Source of the DNA: CAZWSX01 sp964636985
GTDB taxonomy: Bacteria; Planctomycetota; Planctomycetia; Pirellulales; Pirellulaceae
Length of the DNA stretch: 64,000 nucleotides
Direction: 5' to 3'
NCBI GenBank assembly: GCA_964636985.1
Contig: CAZWSX010000001.1
Span: 558,001-622,000, forward strand
The position numbers and the translations under genes are program-made. Of this stretch, positions 17,922 to 26,237 are shown one piece after another (position 1 is the stretch's first letter; each line of letters opens with the position of its first letter). The notes under the pieces are model-generated. The model ran no database searches, was not told where the DNA came from, and saw only the letters and a list, made by a program, of their open reading frames with translations.

Positions 17922-17961
17922 CAGCTCTGTTCTCAAAACGGACCCATTAACGAGGATCAAA

Positions 17962-18651
17962 CTACCGGCTTTCGAGCCCAATCATGTATCCAGGCATCGG
18001 ATTCTCTGACGGCTGGTAACTGCCGTCGGGTTGCCGCTCAAGCGGCCGTTTTTGAAGAAGAATAAACGAACCTTTGGGGTCACGAACGGTGATCCCATTC
18101 GAACCAAGTACCTGGCCATCGGTGCCGGGGCCCTTGTTCATCCAGGCCATCTTTTCAGCTGGGATATTCAGTGTGGTGCCCGCCATTTGGTCTTTCGAGT
18201 CGCCGATGTACGACGTAACCGAAAGCGTCCACGTGCCGTCGTCATTCTCTCGAAGGCGCGCGGTGACGAGAACCTCGTTATCCCTCTCCCAGTAAGGCGA
18301 GTTGGAGACGCCACTCATTTGGCCCTGCGTGGAAGGCGGGGTATCGCGTGGAATCGCGTCGGCGGCAATGAACCATTGATACTTTGTCCCCTTGGGAACA
18401 AACATTCGCCACTGCCAGGTGTTCGGTTCGGTAGTTTCCAACGCGACCGCGTGAAATTTGGATTTGTCCTCAACCGTGAGCTTGTCCGCCAAGTGGCCCA
18501 ACTCGTCGCGGAATCTGCGATTCTCGGAACTTGCAATGGCGAGTCGGCGTGATGTCTGCCAATGGGAAATCGTCAAAGCAATGATCGTGATCAACATCGC
18601 CGCCGAGAGAAGCGAGAATTGGATCCGAAACCTTGGTTTGGAGTTTTCCAT
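17962..18651 (-). CDS. Hypothetical single-TM protein
   Basis: 229 residues. The N-terminus (RFRIQFSLLSAAMLITIIALTISHW) is the RF-S-L motif plus TM helix common in small planctomycete membrane proteins, followed by a short coiled-coil-like segment (SENRRFRDELGHLADKL) and a beta-rich soluble part. A GGGGGACAGG-like purine stretch precedes ATG 18651. No catalytic motif seen. Fifth gene of the minus-strand run, 31 bp after the DHFR-like gene. Confidence 0.65.
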   Translation of the reverse strand: MENSKPRFRIQFSLLSAAMLITIIALTISHWQTSRRLAIASSENRRFRDELGHLADKLTVEDKSKFHAVALETTEPNTWQWRMFVPKGTKYQWFIAADAIPRDTPPSTQGQMSGVSNSPYWERDNEVLVTARLRENDDGTWTLSVTSYIGDSKDQMAGTTLNIPAEKMAWMNKGPGTDGQVLGSNGITVRDPKGSFILLQKRPLERQPDGSYQPSENPMPGYMIGLESR

Positions 18652-18682
18652 GCCTGTCCCCCAGCGCTGGAGTGAAGTTCAG

Positions 18683-19198
18683 CTACGCTACGTCGTACGT
18701 GAGCACCACGATGCCCGTCTTGTTGTAGACCTTGTGATGCACCAGCTTCAGCGAGGCTCGATTGCCGGGTGGCGGCAAGAAAGGAATGCCCGCCCCGAGT
18801 AACACGGGAACGATGGCGACTTCAATAGTGTCGACCAACTTGGCATCGAGCAGTGAACGGAACAGGGCACCGCCGCCGAAGAGCCAGATGTCCTTGCCTA
18901 TCCCCTGGCGAAGTTCTGCAACCTTCTGGTCAACGTCGCCTGCGATGATGGTGACCCCTTTGTGATCCTCGGGCTTGAGTGTTGTCGAGACGACGTAGCT
19001 GTTGATCCCGGGCATCTCCCCCTGCCCCATTTGGCTGGTGGCCTCGTACGTCTTCCTGCCCATCAGGACGGTGTCGTAGCGGGCAAAGATGGCCCCGAAA
19101 TCGATCTCGGGGTCCATGATGATCCAATCGGCCTCGCCGTTGGGCCCGGAGATGTACCCATCCAAACTCGCAGCCACGCAGTAACAGATGCGTTTCAT
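18683..19198 (-). CDS. Dihydrofolate-reductase/RibD-C-fold reductase (YwjB/YyaP type)
   Basis: 171 residues from ATG 19198 (MKRICYCVAASLDGYIS), with GAGGC just upstream. It has the RibD C-terminal/DHFR-like signatures SLDGYISGPNGEADW, VLMGRKTYE, DIWLFGGGALFRSLLDA and IPVLLGAGIPFLP. The family binds NADPH, and stand-alone members are of unknown substrate; many are called dihydrofolate reductase without proof. The frame is open up to 19345, but the conserved start is at 19198. Part of the minus-strand run 20588-17505. Confidence 0.85.
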   Translation of the reverse strand: MKRICYCVAASLDGYISGPNGEADWIIMDPEIDFGAIFARYDTVLMGRKTYEATSQMGQGEMPGINSYVVSTTLKPEDHKGVTIIAGDVDQKVAELRQGIGKDIWLFGGGALFRSLLDAKLVDTIEVAIVPVLLGAGIPFLPPPGNRASLKLVHHKVYNKTGIVVLTYDVA

Positions 19199-19220
19199 GG
19201 GGGAGCCTCGTCTGCGAGGG

Positions 19221-19622
19221 TCAACTTGATCCGTCTTCCATTTCCCGTTCAAACTTTCTGAAGCACCAGTTCGCCGAAATGTTACCGCGTCGATACGCCG
19301 CACGGAGTTCTGGCGTTGCCGTACGGCGCTCGGGAAGAAATCCAATCCAGTTCGGGAACAACTCGCGGCACTTCAGCCACACCGGATTGTCGGGCGGCGC
19401 TTTGCCAAGCATGAGAAAGGTCCGGTAGTGAAAGAGTTGTTTGAGTGCGTCAGCGACGCCGATTTTGAGGGTGCTTTCCCATTCGTCGGACCAAATCAAC
19501 GCGTCAGATAAGAACTCATATTTTGGGACGGCATTCGGATCAGGGACACTCACGGCATTCAGTTCTTGTGCAAACTTCACAAGATCGCCCATCCCGTACT
19601 TATCGAAATCAACTTCGGACAT
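19221..19622 (-). CDS. Hypothetical small protein
   Basis: 133 residues, acidic N-terminus, no signal peptide or TM. It is rich in aromatic residues (ALIWSDEWEST, KCRELFPNWIGF, RRGNISANWCFRKFERE). Not recognised. AGGA lies about 10 bp before ATG 19622, and the upstream gene ends only 12 bp away, so it is very likely co-expressed with it. Confidence 0.6.
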   Translation of the reverse strand: MSEVDFDKYGMGDLVKFAQELNAVSVPDPNAVPKYEFLSDALIWSDEWESTLKIGVADALKQLFHYRTFLMLGKAPPDNPVWLKCRELFPNWIGFLPERRTATPELRAAYRRGNISANWCFRKFEREMEDGSS

Positions 19623-19634
19623 GACTGCGTCCTA

Positions 19635-19856
19635 TCAAACCATCTCGGAGTCGGCGTAGTTGTTTTGCATTTCGCCCATCAGGATCTGTGCCTCTTCGAA
19701 TGTTGCGACTTGAACGTCGACGCTGGTCCCTTCGGCGATCTTATTTGTGAGGTCGAGCGCCTCGGCCAGGGAGATGCCCGCCGCCTCCCGCAGCAGCTTG
19801 CAACTGGTGATCTTGTTGAAGCCTGGCCGGGAGGCAGTGAATCGTACGGTGTACAT
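19635..19856 (-). CDS. Small protein resembling the C-terminal domain of ribosomal protein bL12
   Basis: 73 residues. The stretch CKLLREAAGISLAEALDLTN followed by a short strand (VDVQVATFEEAQ) and a final helix follows the bL12 C-terminal pattern (IKVVRExTGLGLKEAKDLV...EEAexxKxxLE). The usual N-terminal dimerisation domain and hinge of L7/L12 are absent, so this is a free domain, not the ribosomal stalk protein. Similar free L7/L12-like domains occur in bacteria with unknown roles. It sits between the DUF2314 gene and an unknown gene in the same run. Confidence 0.55.
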   Translation of the reverse strand: MYTVRFTASRPGFNKITSCKLLREAAGISLAEALDLTNKIAEGTSVDVQVATFEEAQILMGEMQNNYADSEMV

Positions 19857-19892
19857 GTTGATGGACGGTTCCCGCTGGCAATCGTCTTCAAG

Positions 19893-20588
19893 TCAGCCAC
19901 ATCGAACGCACACTTCCGGAAGGGATTCTCTTCGCAGGAGCGGCGCGTTGCAGTTGGTGCACTGGCATCGCCTGAAGCCCCCTTCGCAGAGGCCGCATAC
20001 GGGCTTCGCAGTGCCAACGGAATGGAAATCGCGTCGGCCACACGTGGTGCACTTTTGGAGATCCGTGATGGCCGCGAAGGGGGAATAGGAGTCCATCGGC
20101 GCAAACCAGGAAAATGGCGGCGACGATTGATACTGCTCCTTCTCTTCGTCGCTGAGCATGTGCCAAATATGCGACATTGTGAAGCCGCCTAGCCCGCGCC
20201 CCTTTCGGACGAGAAACCAATCGCTCAATCGATCGATGTGAAAAGTGACCTCTTGTCCCTCTTTAAGGCTGGCGTCGTAGGTGGAATCGGCGTTGAGCGT
20301 CGCCGTGATTTGCTGTCCATCGGTGGTGACTTCGGTGAGGAACATGTGTTCGCCATCGGTTGGCTCGTCCGGCCAGGGAAAGAAAGCTTTGACCGCAATT
20401 GCTTCGTAAACCGGCACGATGCGATGACGTTCAAGCTCGGCAACCCGCGCAAACTCGCTAAAGGTGCTTTGAGCGCATAACACGCCTGAAATGTCCCCTT
20501 CGAAAGCGTGAACGCACCAGTTCCCTTCGGGCCCTGGTTCTCGCAGTGGAAATTCGTCGTGGTCCCAAGGAAGCGATTCATCGATCAT
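19893..20588 (-). CDS. DUF2314-domain protein with C-terminal zinc ribbons
   Basis: 231 residues with a strong AAGGAG site before ATG 20588. Residues about 65-135 (AFFPWPDEP...HMFLTEVTTDGQQITATLN...LKEGQEVTFHIDRLSDWFLV) match the DUF2314 pattern, in which a strand-rich domain ends in a DW motif. The C-terminal third has four CxxC pairs (CTTC, CGLC, CQCTNC, CVRC), which suggests one or two zinc-binding ribbons. First gene of the six-gene minus-strand run. DUF2314 proteins are common in polyimmunity-type gene sets, but nothing here proves such a role. Confidence 0.7.
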   Translation of the reverse strand: MIDESLPWDHDEFPLREPGPEGNWCVHAFEGDISGVLCAQSTFSEFARVAELERHRIVPVYEAIAVKAFFPWPDEPTDGEHMFLTEVTTDGQQITATLNADSTYDASLKEGQEVTFHIDRLSDWFLVRKGRGLGGFTMSHIWHMLSDEEKEQYQSSPPFSWFAPMDSYSPFAAITDLQKCTTCGRRDFHSVGTAKPVCGLCEGGFRRCQCTNCNAPLLRRESLPEVCVRCG

Positions 20589-20873
20589 GGGCGCCGCTCC
20601 TTTTTTGCAGACGTAGTGGGAAGCCTAGAGCATTGGCGCTAAGTCTACCGGATATCACTATTGCGACGCTAACAATTTGAAGGCTTTGATTTGGTGATCG
20701 GATGGAACTCTTCACAGCCACAACGGGCGGAAGGAGGAAAGAAACCGATTCGATGCGAACAATCCCCGCAAGGCCGTGTCCCTCCCACGAACCCGGGGTC
20801 GGCTTTTTCCCCCCTTCGGGCTATATTGAATTTGGCGTCCTCTCCTTAACACAGCGAGTTTACGGCGGTCCCC

Positions 20874-21731
<858 letters not shown>

Positions 21732-21747
21732 GGAGTAGTACGCACAC

Positions 21748-21894
21748 AAGTAGTGGCACAGACAATCCTGTCTGTGCGCGGTCGGCTAACCATCATCAAT
21801 TGCCGTCGCGCGTTCGAGTCGTCGAACTCTGCTCCCTAGCTGCCTTGCGAATTGAGTCCACCACGGCCAGACAGGATTGTCTGGCCCACTTTTT
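21748..21894. repeat. REP-like palindrome pair, family 1
   Basis: Left hairpin at 21756-21777 (GCACAGACA, ATCC, TGTCTGTGC) and right hairpin at 21865-21886 (GGCCAGACA, GGAT, TGTCTGGCC) in inverted orientation. The stems differ in sequence from the other copies but stay fully paired. Flanks AAGTAGTG on the left and CCCACTTTTTTG on the right are partly complementary. It fills the gap between ilvE and mnmA. Confidence 0.88.
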
Positions 21895-21919
21895 TGTCCG
21901 CCCTACTTTTTTGATTTCC

Positions 21920-23041
21920 ATGTCGCGCATTGTTCTAGCCATGTCGGGAGGCGTCGATTCGAGCGTCGCCGCGCACTTGCTGCTCGAAGCAGGGCACGAC
22001 GTGACGGGCGTTTTCATGCGGCATGGGGAAACGTCACCCGTGGCGGCGTGCGCTGTGGAGGATAAGAACATCCAGGCGGCGCTATTCCCCATCTTGGGGC
22101 AACGGGCCGACCACAAGCAGGGTTGTTGCAGCGCTTCGGATGCTGAGGATGCGCGGACGGTCGCCGACCGGCTTGGCATTCCGTTTTACGCTCTCGATCT
22201 GCAAGAAGATTTCGGGCGGATCATCGACTACTTCGTCGACGAGTACACGCACGGCCGCACGCCTAATCCTTGCGTGATGTGTAACCAGTGGATCAAGTTC
22301 GGCCGGCTGTTCGACTTTGCCGATTCGATTGATGCCGCGTATGTTGCCACGGGGCACTACGCGCGCATCGGCGCGGGGCCTGATGGCGAGGCGACTCTCC
22401 TGCGAGGCATCGATACCAGCAAGGATCAATCGTACGCGCTGTTTGGTGTGGCGCGGTCGATGCTTGAGCGGATGATGCTGCCGGTAGGCGTGTTCGAGAA
22501 GCCGAAGATTCGCGAGTTGGCAGCCCAGATTGGCCTCAATGTCGCCGACAAGCGCGACAGCCAGGAAATCTGTTTTGTGACGAGCGGGCATCACGGCGAG
22601 TTCGTTCGCGCTCGCCGCGAGTCGACCGATACCAGCGGCGAGATTGTGACGGTTGAGGGGCGCGTCGTCGGCACACATCCGGGGATCGAAGCGTTTACGA
22701 TCGGACAGCGCAAAGGCTTGGGCGTGGCGATGGGCGAGCCCTACTTCGTGGTGCGGATCGAGACCGACTCTCGTCGCGTTGTGATCGGGCGACATGATGA
22801 TTTGGCCCGACGCGAACTCACGGCGCAGCGGACGAACTGGCTGATTGATCCACCTCGCGAAACGCTGCGCTGCTCGGCAAAGATTCGCTACAACGGCGAG
22901 CCGCGACCAGCAACGGTGGAAGTGTTGCCGGACGATCGGTTGCGGGTTGTCTTCGATGAGCCCCGCCACGGTGTTGCGCCGGGCCAAGCTGTTGTCTGCT
23001 ACGACGGCGACCGCGTCTTAGGCGGTGGGTGGATCGAGTAG
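21920..23041 (+). CDS. mnmA: tRNA-specific 2-thiouridylase MnmA
   Basis: 373 residues from ATG 21920. The PP-loop SGGVDSS at 9-15 binds ATP; NPCVMCNQWIKFG places the catalytic Cys121 and SQEICFV places Cys218; ATGHYARI and GQRKGLG are further family landmarks. MnmA thiolates U34 of Lys, Glu and Gln tRNAs. Between the first and second motifs there is a longer loop with a CC pair (HKQGCCSASD) as in many non-proteobacterial members. The open frame begins at 21800 but its first 40 codons fall in the REP-like element. Function near lysS fits only loosely. Confidence 0.95.
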   Translation: MSRIVLAMSGGVDSSVAAHLLLEAGHDVTGVFMRHGETSPVAACAVEDKNIQAALFPILGQRADHKQGCCSASDAEDARTVADRLGIPFYALDLQEDFGRIIDYFVDEYTHGRTPNPCVMCNQWIKFGRLFDFADSIDAAYVATGHYARIGAGPDGEATLLRGIDTSKDQSYALFGVARSMLERMMLPVGVFEKPKIRELAAQIGLNVADKRDSQEICFVTSGHHGEFVRARRESTDTSGEIVTVEGRVVGTHPGIEAFTIGQRKGLGVAMGEPYFVVRIETDSRRVVIGRHDDLARRELTAQRTNWLIDPPRETLRCSAKIRYNGEPRPATVEVLPDDRLRVVFDEPRHGVAPGQAVVCYDGDRVLGGGWIE

Positions 23042-23214
23042 TCGCGTTTGGCGTAGCACATAGTGCTACGTAGACAAGGCCGTTTGCGCCGTTGATGCGT
23101 GATGTTCAGTGCCGAGTTGTGGCGCAACTTCACGGAGTTTTCACGCAGCGGGCCGACAATGCGGAAGTCGAACTTGGAAAGAGTTCGTGTTCCGTATTCT
23201 CAAGGAGTTGCGCC

Positions 23215-23412
23215 ATGTCCCACATGCCGATTCAAAATCCGTCGATGATCCAAACGGCGGCCCTCGATTTTCTCCGAATCGCCGACGAGCCCGACAAGGC
23301 CCAGTCGCCTCTCACCTGGCATATGGCCAAGGGGATCTTCGAGTCGCTTAATGTGCTGGCGCTGGAAGTCGAGCGATTGCGCGACGAAGTAGCGCGCTTG
23401 CGGAATCGGTGA
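23215..23412 (+). CDS. Small coiled-coil protein
   Basis: 65 residues. A clear AAGGAG is placed 7 bp before ATG 23215, one of the best Shine-Dalgarno sites in the window. The C-terminus (LNVLALEVERLRDEVARLRN) is a leucine-zipper-like heptad helix. The longer open frame from 23092 lacks any such start. No family recognised; an oligomerising or adaptor role is only a guess. Confidence 0.6.
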   Translation: MSHMPIQNPSMIQTAALDFLRIADEPDKAQSPLTWHMAKGIFESLNVLALEVERLRDEVARLRNR

Positions 23413-23486
23413 AGCGAGGCACCAGGCTTCAGGCTCCAGGGGGAGATGACGCCGTTCTAGCGTGCTGCGTACGTACCATTTCCCCG

Positions 23487-23523
23487 CCGGCCTCGCGAAG
23501 GGAGCGCACCTTCGCGAGGCCGG
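23487..23523. repeat. Perfect 15-bp inverted repeat with 7-nt loop
   Basis: Arms CCGGCCTCGCGAAGG and CCTTCGCGAGGCCGG surround GAGCGCA. The stem is fully paired and very GC-rich. No T-tract follows, so a simple intrinsic terminator is not indicated. Confidence 0.85.
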
Positions 23524-23652
23524 TTCTGAAAGAATCGTTCAACCAAATTGTCAATGAGCGGCTCTGCTTCGGATTGCTGGCGCGGCTTCGGAGGTGCACA
23601 TGGTCCGAAGTCGTGGAAGCGTTCCACGCGCAGATGTGACTTAAGCACGGCG

Positions 23653-23714
23653 CGACAGGCCACTCCTCTCGTGCGGATGGGAAAAGTGCGCAGACGCGGA
23701 AGCGTGGCCTGTCG
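23653..23714. repeat. 11-bp inverted repeat with 40-bp spacer
   Basis: CGACAGGCCAC at 23653-23663 pairs perfectly with GTGGCCTGTCG at 23704-23714. It may be a structured element or a decayed mobile repeat; the interior shows no recognised motif. Confidence 0.6.
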
Positions 23715-23930
23715 GATAGCTTCCTAAAGGGGAAGTTGTTTCACGGCAAGAACGTCGATGGTGAGCAAGGGGCCGTGATTTCAGGGCCGCCGGAAAAACT
23801 GGGGCACTTCTGTCGGCCCTTCGGGCCTTGAGTCCTTGGCTTCGAACAAATCCGGGGCCTCACGGCCTCACGGCCCTGGCTGAGATCTGCTGGGCCTTCG
23901 GCCCTGGTTTTTCTTTTGGAGGACGCCAAC

Positions 23931-24254
23931 TCAGGTTGTGCGCTCGAACGTTCGACTCGATACAACTCGGCAGATGTGCAGGTCAAAGTATTCGTACCAC
24001 TTTGATCGGCCGTTGCGTTGGGCCACTAGATGTTCGGCGTGCTGCTGCCAGGCGGCGATGGCTGCTTCGCTTTCCCAGTAGGAGACGGTGATCCCTAGGC
24101 CGTCGGTGTTGCGAACGCTGTCGACTCCCAGAAAGCCAGGCATGGCGCTGGCCAATTCGAGCATTCGTTCGGCGGCTTCACCGTAGCCGTCGACGTTCGT
24201 TCGCTTTGAGACAAAGAGGACCGCGAACGAGTCGATTGGCTTCTTGCCCGTCAT
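23931..24254 (-). CDS. Antibiotic-biosynthesis-monooxygenase (ABM)-like domain protein
   Basis: 107 residues: a strand (DSFAVLFVSKRT), a helix (YGEAAERMLELASAMPGFLG), a strand pair (VDSVRNTDGLGITVSYWESEAAIAAW) and a final QRNGRSKWYEYFDLHICRV segment. This is the ferredoxin-like ABM fold, with SYWES and AAIAAWQQHAEH as typical landmarks. Members range from quinol monooxygenases to heme-degrading enzymes; here no specific substrate is suggested. It follows the protease gene by 13 bp on the same strand and may share its transcript. Confidence 0.8.
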   Translation of the reverse strand: MTGKKPIDSFAVLFVSKRTNVDGYGEAAERMLELASAMPGFLGVDSVRNTDGLGITVSYWESEAAIAAWQQHAEHLVAQRNGRSKWYEYFDLHICRVVSSRTFERTT

Positions 24255-24267
24255 GGTGGAATGAGAG

Positions 24268-25653
24268 TTAGCTTGGCAACCCGTTGGGGCGTTTGCCGAC
24301 GGCGATCTTCAATTTCAGGTTGCTTTGGCCGCGGCGAATGGTCACTTCCGCGCTGTCGCCGACTCGGGCTTCGGCCACTTTGCGAATGAGCGCGATGGTG
24401 TCCTCGATTTGGGAACCGTTCCATTCCAACACGATGTCGCCTGGCATGATTCCAGCGGCTTCGGCGGGCGTTTTTTCCAGCGGAGCGTATTTCAATACGA
24501 TGGCGCCGTGCGAATCGGTGAGTCCCGATTGCTTGGCGACTTCGTCGCTGACATTACCAAGTTCAACGCCGAGCCAACCGCGGGTGACGCTCCCCTCGCT
24601 TTTGAGGCGATCGCAAATCGTTTTGGCGATGTTGCTGGGGATCGAGAAACTGACGCCCTGATAGGAGTCGCCGAGGATCGCGGTGTTGATTCCAATCACC
24701 TGGCCGCGGGCGTTTACCAGTGGACCGCCGCTGTTGCCGGGGTTTACGGCGGCATCGGTTTGCAGGTAGTCCTGATAGGCGGTGCCCGCGAATCCGGAGC
24801 GGTGTTTGGCGCTCAAGATGCCGAAGGTGACCGATCGGTGGAGGCCGAAGGGGCTGCCCATTGCCCACACCGGCGAGCCTTCGTTTTCGTTGTCGCTGTC
24901 GCCCCAATCCGCGGCCACCAGATTGGGAGCATCGATCTTAAGGAGGGCCAGGTCCGATTCCTTGTCGGCGCCAATTAACTGCGCTTTCACGGGGCGGCCG
25001 TCGGAGAGCCGGGTTTCAATCTCTTTGGCTCCCGAAACGACGTGGAAGTTGGTGACGACGTACCCCTCGGTATCGATGATCACGCCTGAACCCTGGCCGC
25101 TTGGGTTTTTGTATTGGGACGGAGTTTTGGCGAGCGGGCTATTGTTGGATTTGCTTTCGACGTTGATGTGAACGACAGCCGGGCCCGCTTTCTTGGCGAT
25201 GGCTTCGAACGTTGCCGAGAACTGGGAGAAGGGCTGCTCGGCCAGGAACTTCGAAGACAGGTCGTACTCGGCCTTCTGCTTTCCCTGGTGATACGAATAG
25301 CTGACCTCCCGAACGATCATCGGCAGGAACCGCTGGAAGCCCAAAAAGACCGCCAGGATGGTGATCAGTGTGAGGAGCGTGTTGGTCGTATACGTGAAGT
25401 ACGATTCGCGCGGCCGGCGAGGTCTTGCTTGCTCGCGACGTGCTTGCTCGCGAAGTGGCGGCTCGGGCCTCTCGACAGCCTTCTCGATGGCGTGGCTGGG
25501 GCTGCTGATGATTGTCAGTCCAACGTCGGTGCTGGCTGGATCAACGGTGGGAAAGGTGCCCGTGGAATCGGCGCCGCTGGTTGGCGTTGGAGAGACGAAT
25601 TGAATGTCGCCTTGCGAGTTCGCGGCTGCATTCTCATCAGGGGTATCCGACAT
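24268..25653 (-). CDS. HtrA/DegP-like trypsin-type serine protease with PDZ domain, membrane anchored
   Basis: 461 residues from ATG 25653, which has GGAGGATGT directly upstream. A disordered cytoplasmic N-terminus of about 90 residues leads to one TM helix (91-113). The protease domain has an intact triad: His204 (TNFHVVSG), Asp234 (ESDLALL), Ser308 (NPGNSGGPL). One PDZ domain follows (TPAEAAGIMPGDIVLEWNG). DegS/HtrA-type proteases degrade or sense misfolded envelope proteins. The long charged N-terminus is typical of planctomycete and actinobacterial forms. The open frame extends to 25731 through a small tandem repeat, but 25653 has the ribosome site. Confidence 0.93.
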   Translation of the reverse strand: MSDTPDENAAANSQGDIQFVSPTPTSGADSTGTFPTVDPASTDVGLTIISSPSHAIEKAVERPEPPLREQARREQARPRRPRESYFTYTTNTLLTLITILAVFLGFQRFLPMIVREVSYSYHQGKQKAEYDLSSKFLAEQPFSQFSATFEAIAKKAGPAVVHINVESKSNNSPLAKTPSQYKNPSGQGSGVIIDTEGYVVTNFHVVSGAKEIETRLSDGRPVKAQLIGADKESDLALLKIDAPNLVAADWGDSDNENEGSPVWAMGSPFGLHRSVTFGILSAKHRSGFAGTAYQDYLQTDAAVNPGNSGGPLVNARGQVIGINTAILGDSYQGVSFSIPSNIAKTICDRLKSEGSVTRGWLGVELGNVSDEVAKQSGLTDSHGAIVLKYAPLEKTPAEAAGIMPGDIVLEWNGSQIEDTIALIRKVAEARVGDSAEVTIRRGQSNLKLKIAVGKRPNGLPS

Positions 25654-25666
25654 ACATCCTCCACCA

Positions 25667-25711
25667 CGAAGCCGTAGGACGCGAAGCCGTAGGACGCGAG
25701 GCCGTAAGGAA
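25667..25711. repeat. 15-bp tandem repeat, three units
   Basis: CGAAGCCGTAGGACG occurs twice exactly and a third time with three differences. It starts 14 bp upstream of the HtrA-like start codon, within its 5' leader, where copy-number change could alter expression. Confidence 0.8.
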
Positions 25712-26020
25712 AGGCTCCTTTCCAACTCCAACGTGTCCCATTATAGCGCGATGGTTGGCCCCGCGCCCACGCTTTTTGCGCCCGCAATGCTGGGCGATTG
25801 GGGAGGCCCGCGAACCTGGAGGTCGCCTGGACACTCTTAAAAGGCAACGCCAGCACGCTATAAGCGGGGCGATTAATAGGAATAGTGGGGAAAAAACGAG
25901 AAAAATGAGGGATCAGACAGCGCGGAAGAACCTTGACCATCGGCCATTGCCTGCGAGAATTGCCGACAGCACCGTAAACACCGCGTCACAGCCCTCCACT
26001 GCCAGTATGCATGGTGCCCG

Positions 26021-26052
26021 AACGAAGCAGCGCCAGAACGAAGCAGCGCTAG
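26021..26052. repeat. 16-bp tandem duplication
   Basis: AACGAAGCAGCGCCAG followed by AACGAAGCAGCGCTAG, one mismatch. Probably a simple local duplication. Confidence 0.7.
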
Positions 26053-26237
26053 AATTAAACTGTGCTGCAATTAAGCAGGTGCAATAGGATCGATAGACCT
26101 TGATGGTCGACTAGGCTTGATGGGCGTCCATCCGCTCGGTTAGAAGTTCCCCCTCCCCAACGCGTTCGCCAGACCATCCGCACGTTAAAGCGCGGATGCC
26201 AGAACGTTCACCTCCTTTTCCAAGTTGGAGTACAGCG

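Larger units (their letters stand above)
23413..23930. other. Intergenic region with inverted repeats and no recognised gene
   Basis: About 520 bp. It holds two perfect inverted repeats (23487-23523 and 23653-23714), then a run of short GGCC-rich palindromes at about 23810-23905. The last, GGGCC TTC GGCCC at 23892-23904, is followed by a T-rich stretch and could end transcription on +. No open frame here has a domain or start site. Confidence 0.5.
25654..26237. other. Divergent intergenic region with two short tandem repeats
   Basis: About 580 bp between the HtrA-like gene and the CbiA-like gene, so promoters for both should lie here. Two tandem repeats are present (25667-25711 and 26021-26052). 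The open frames that cross it have no start context or domain. No recognised RNA gene. Confidence 0.5.

Noticed and set aside
23053..23069. A hairpin GTAGCAC-ATA-GTGCTAC after mnmA as a terminator
   Set aside because: The stem is only 7 bp and no T-tract follows; left unlisted as a terminator.
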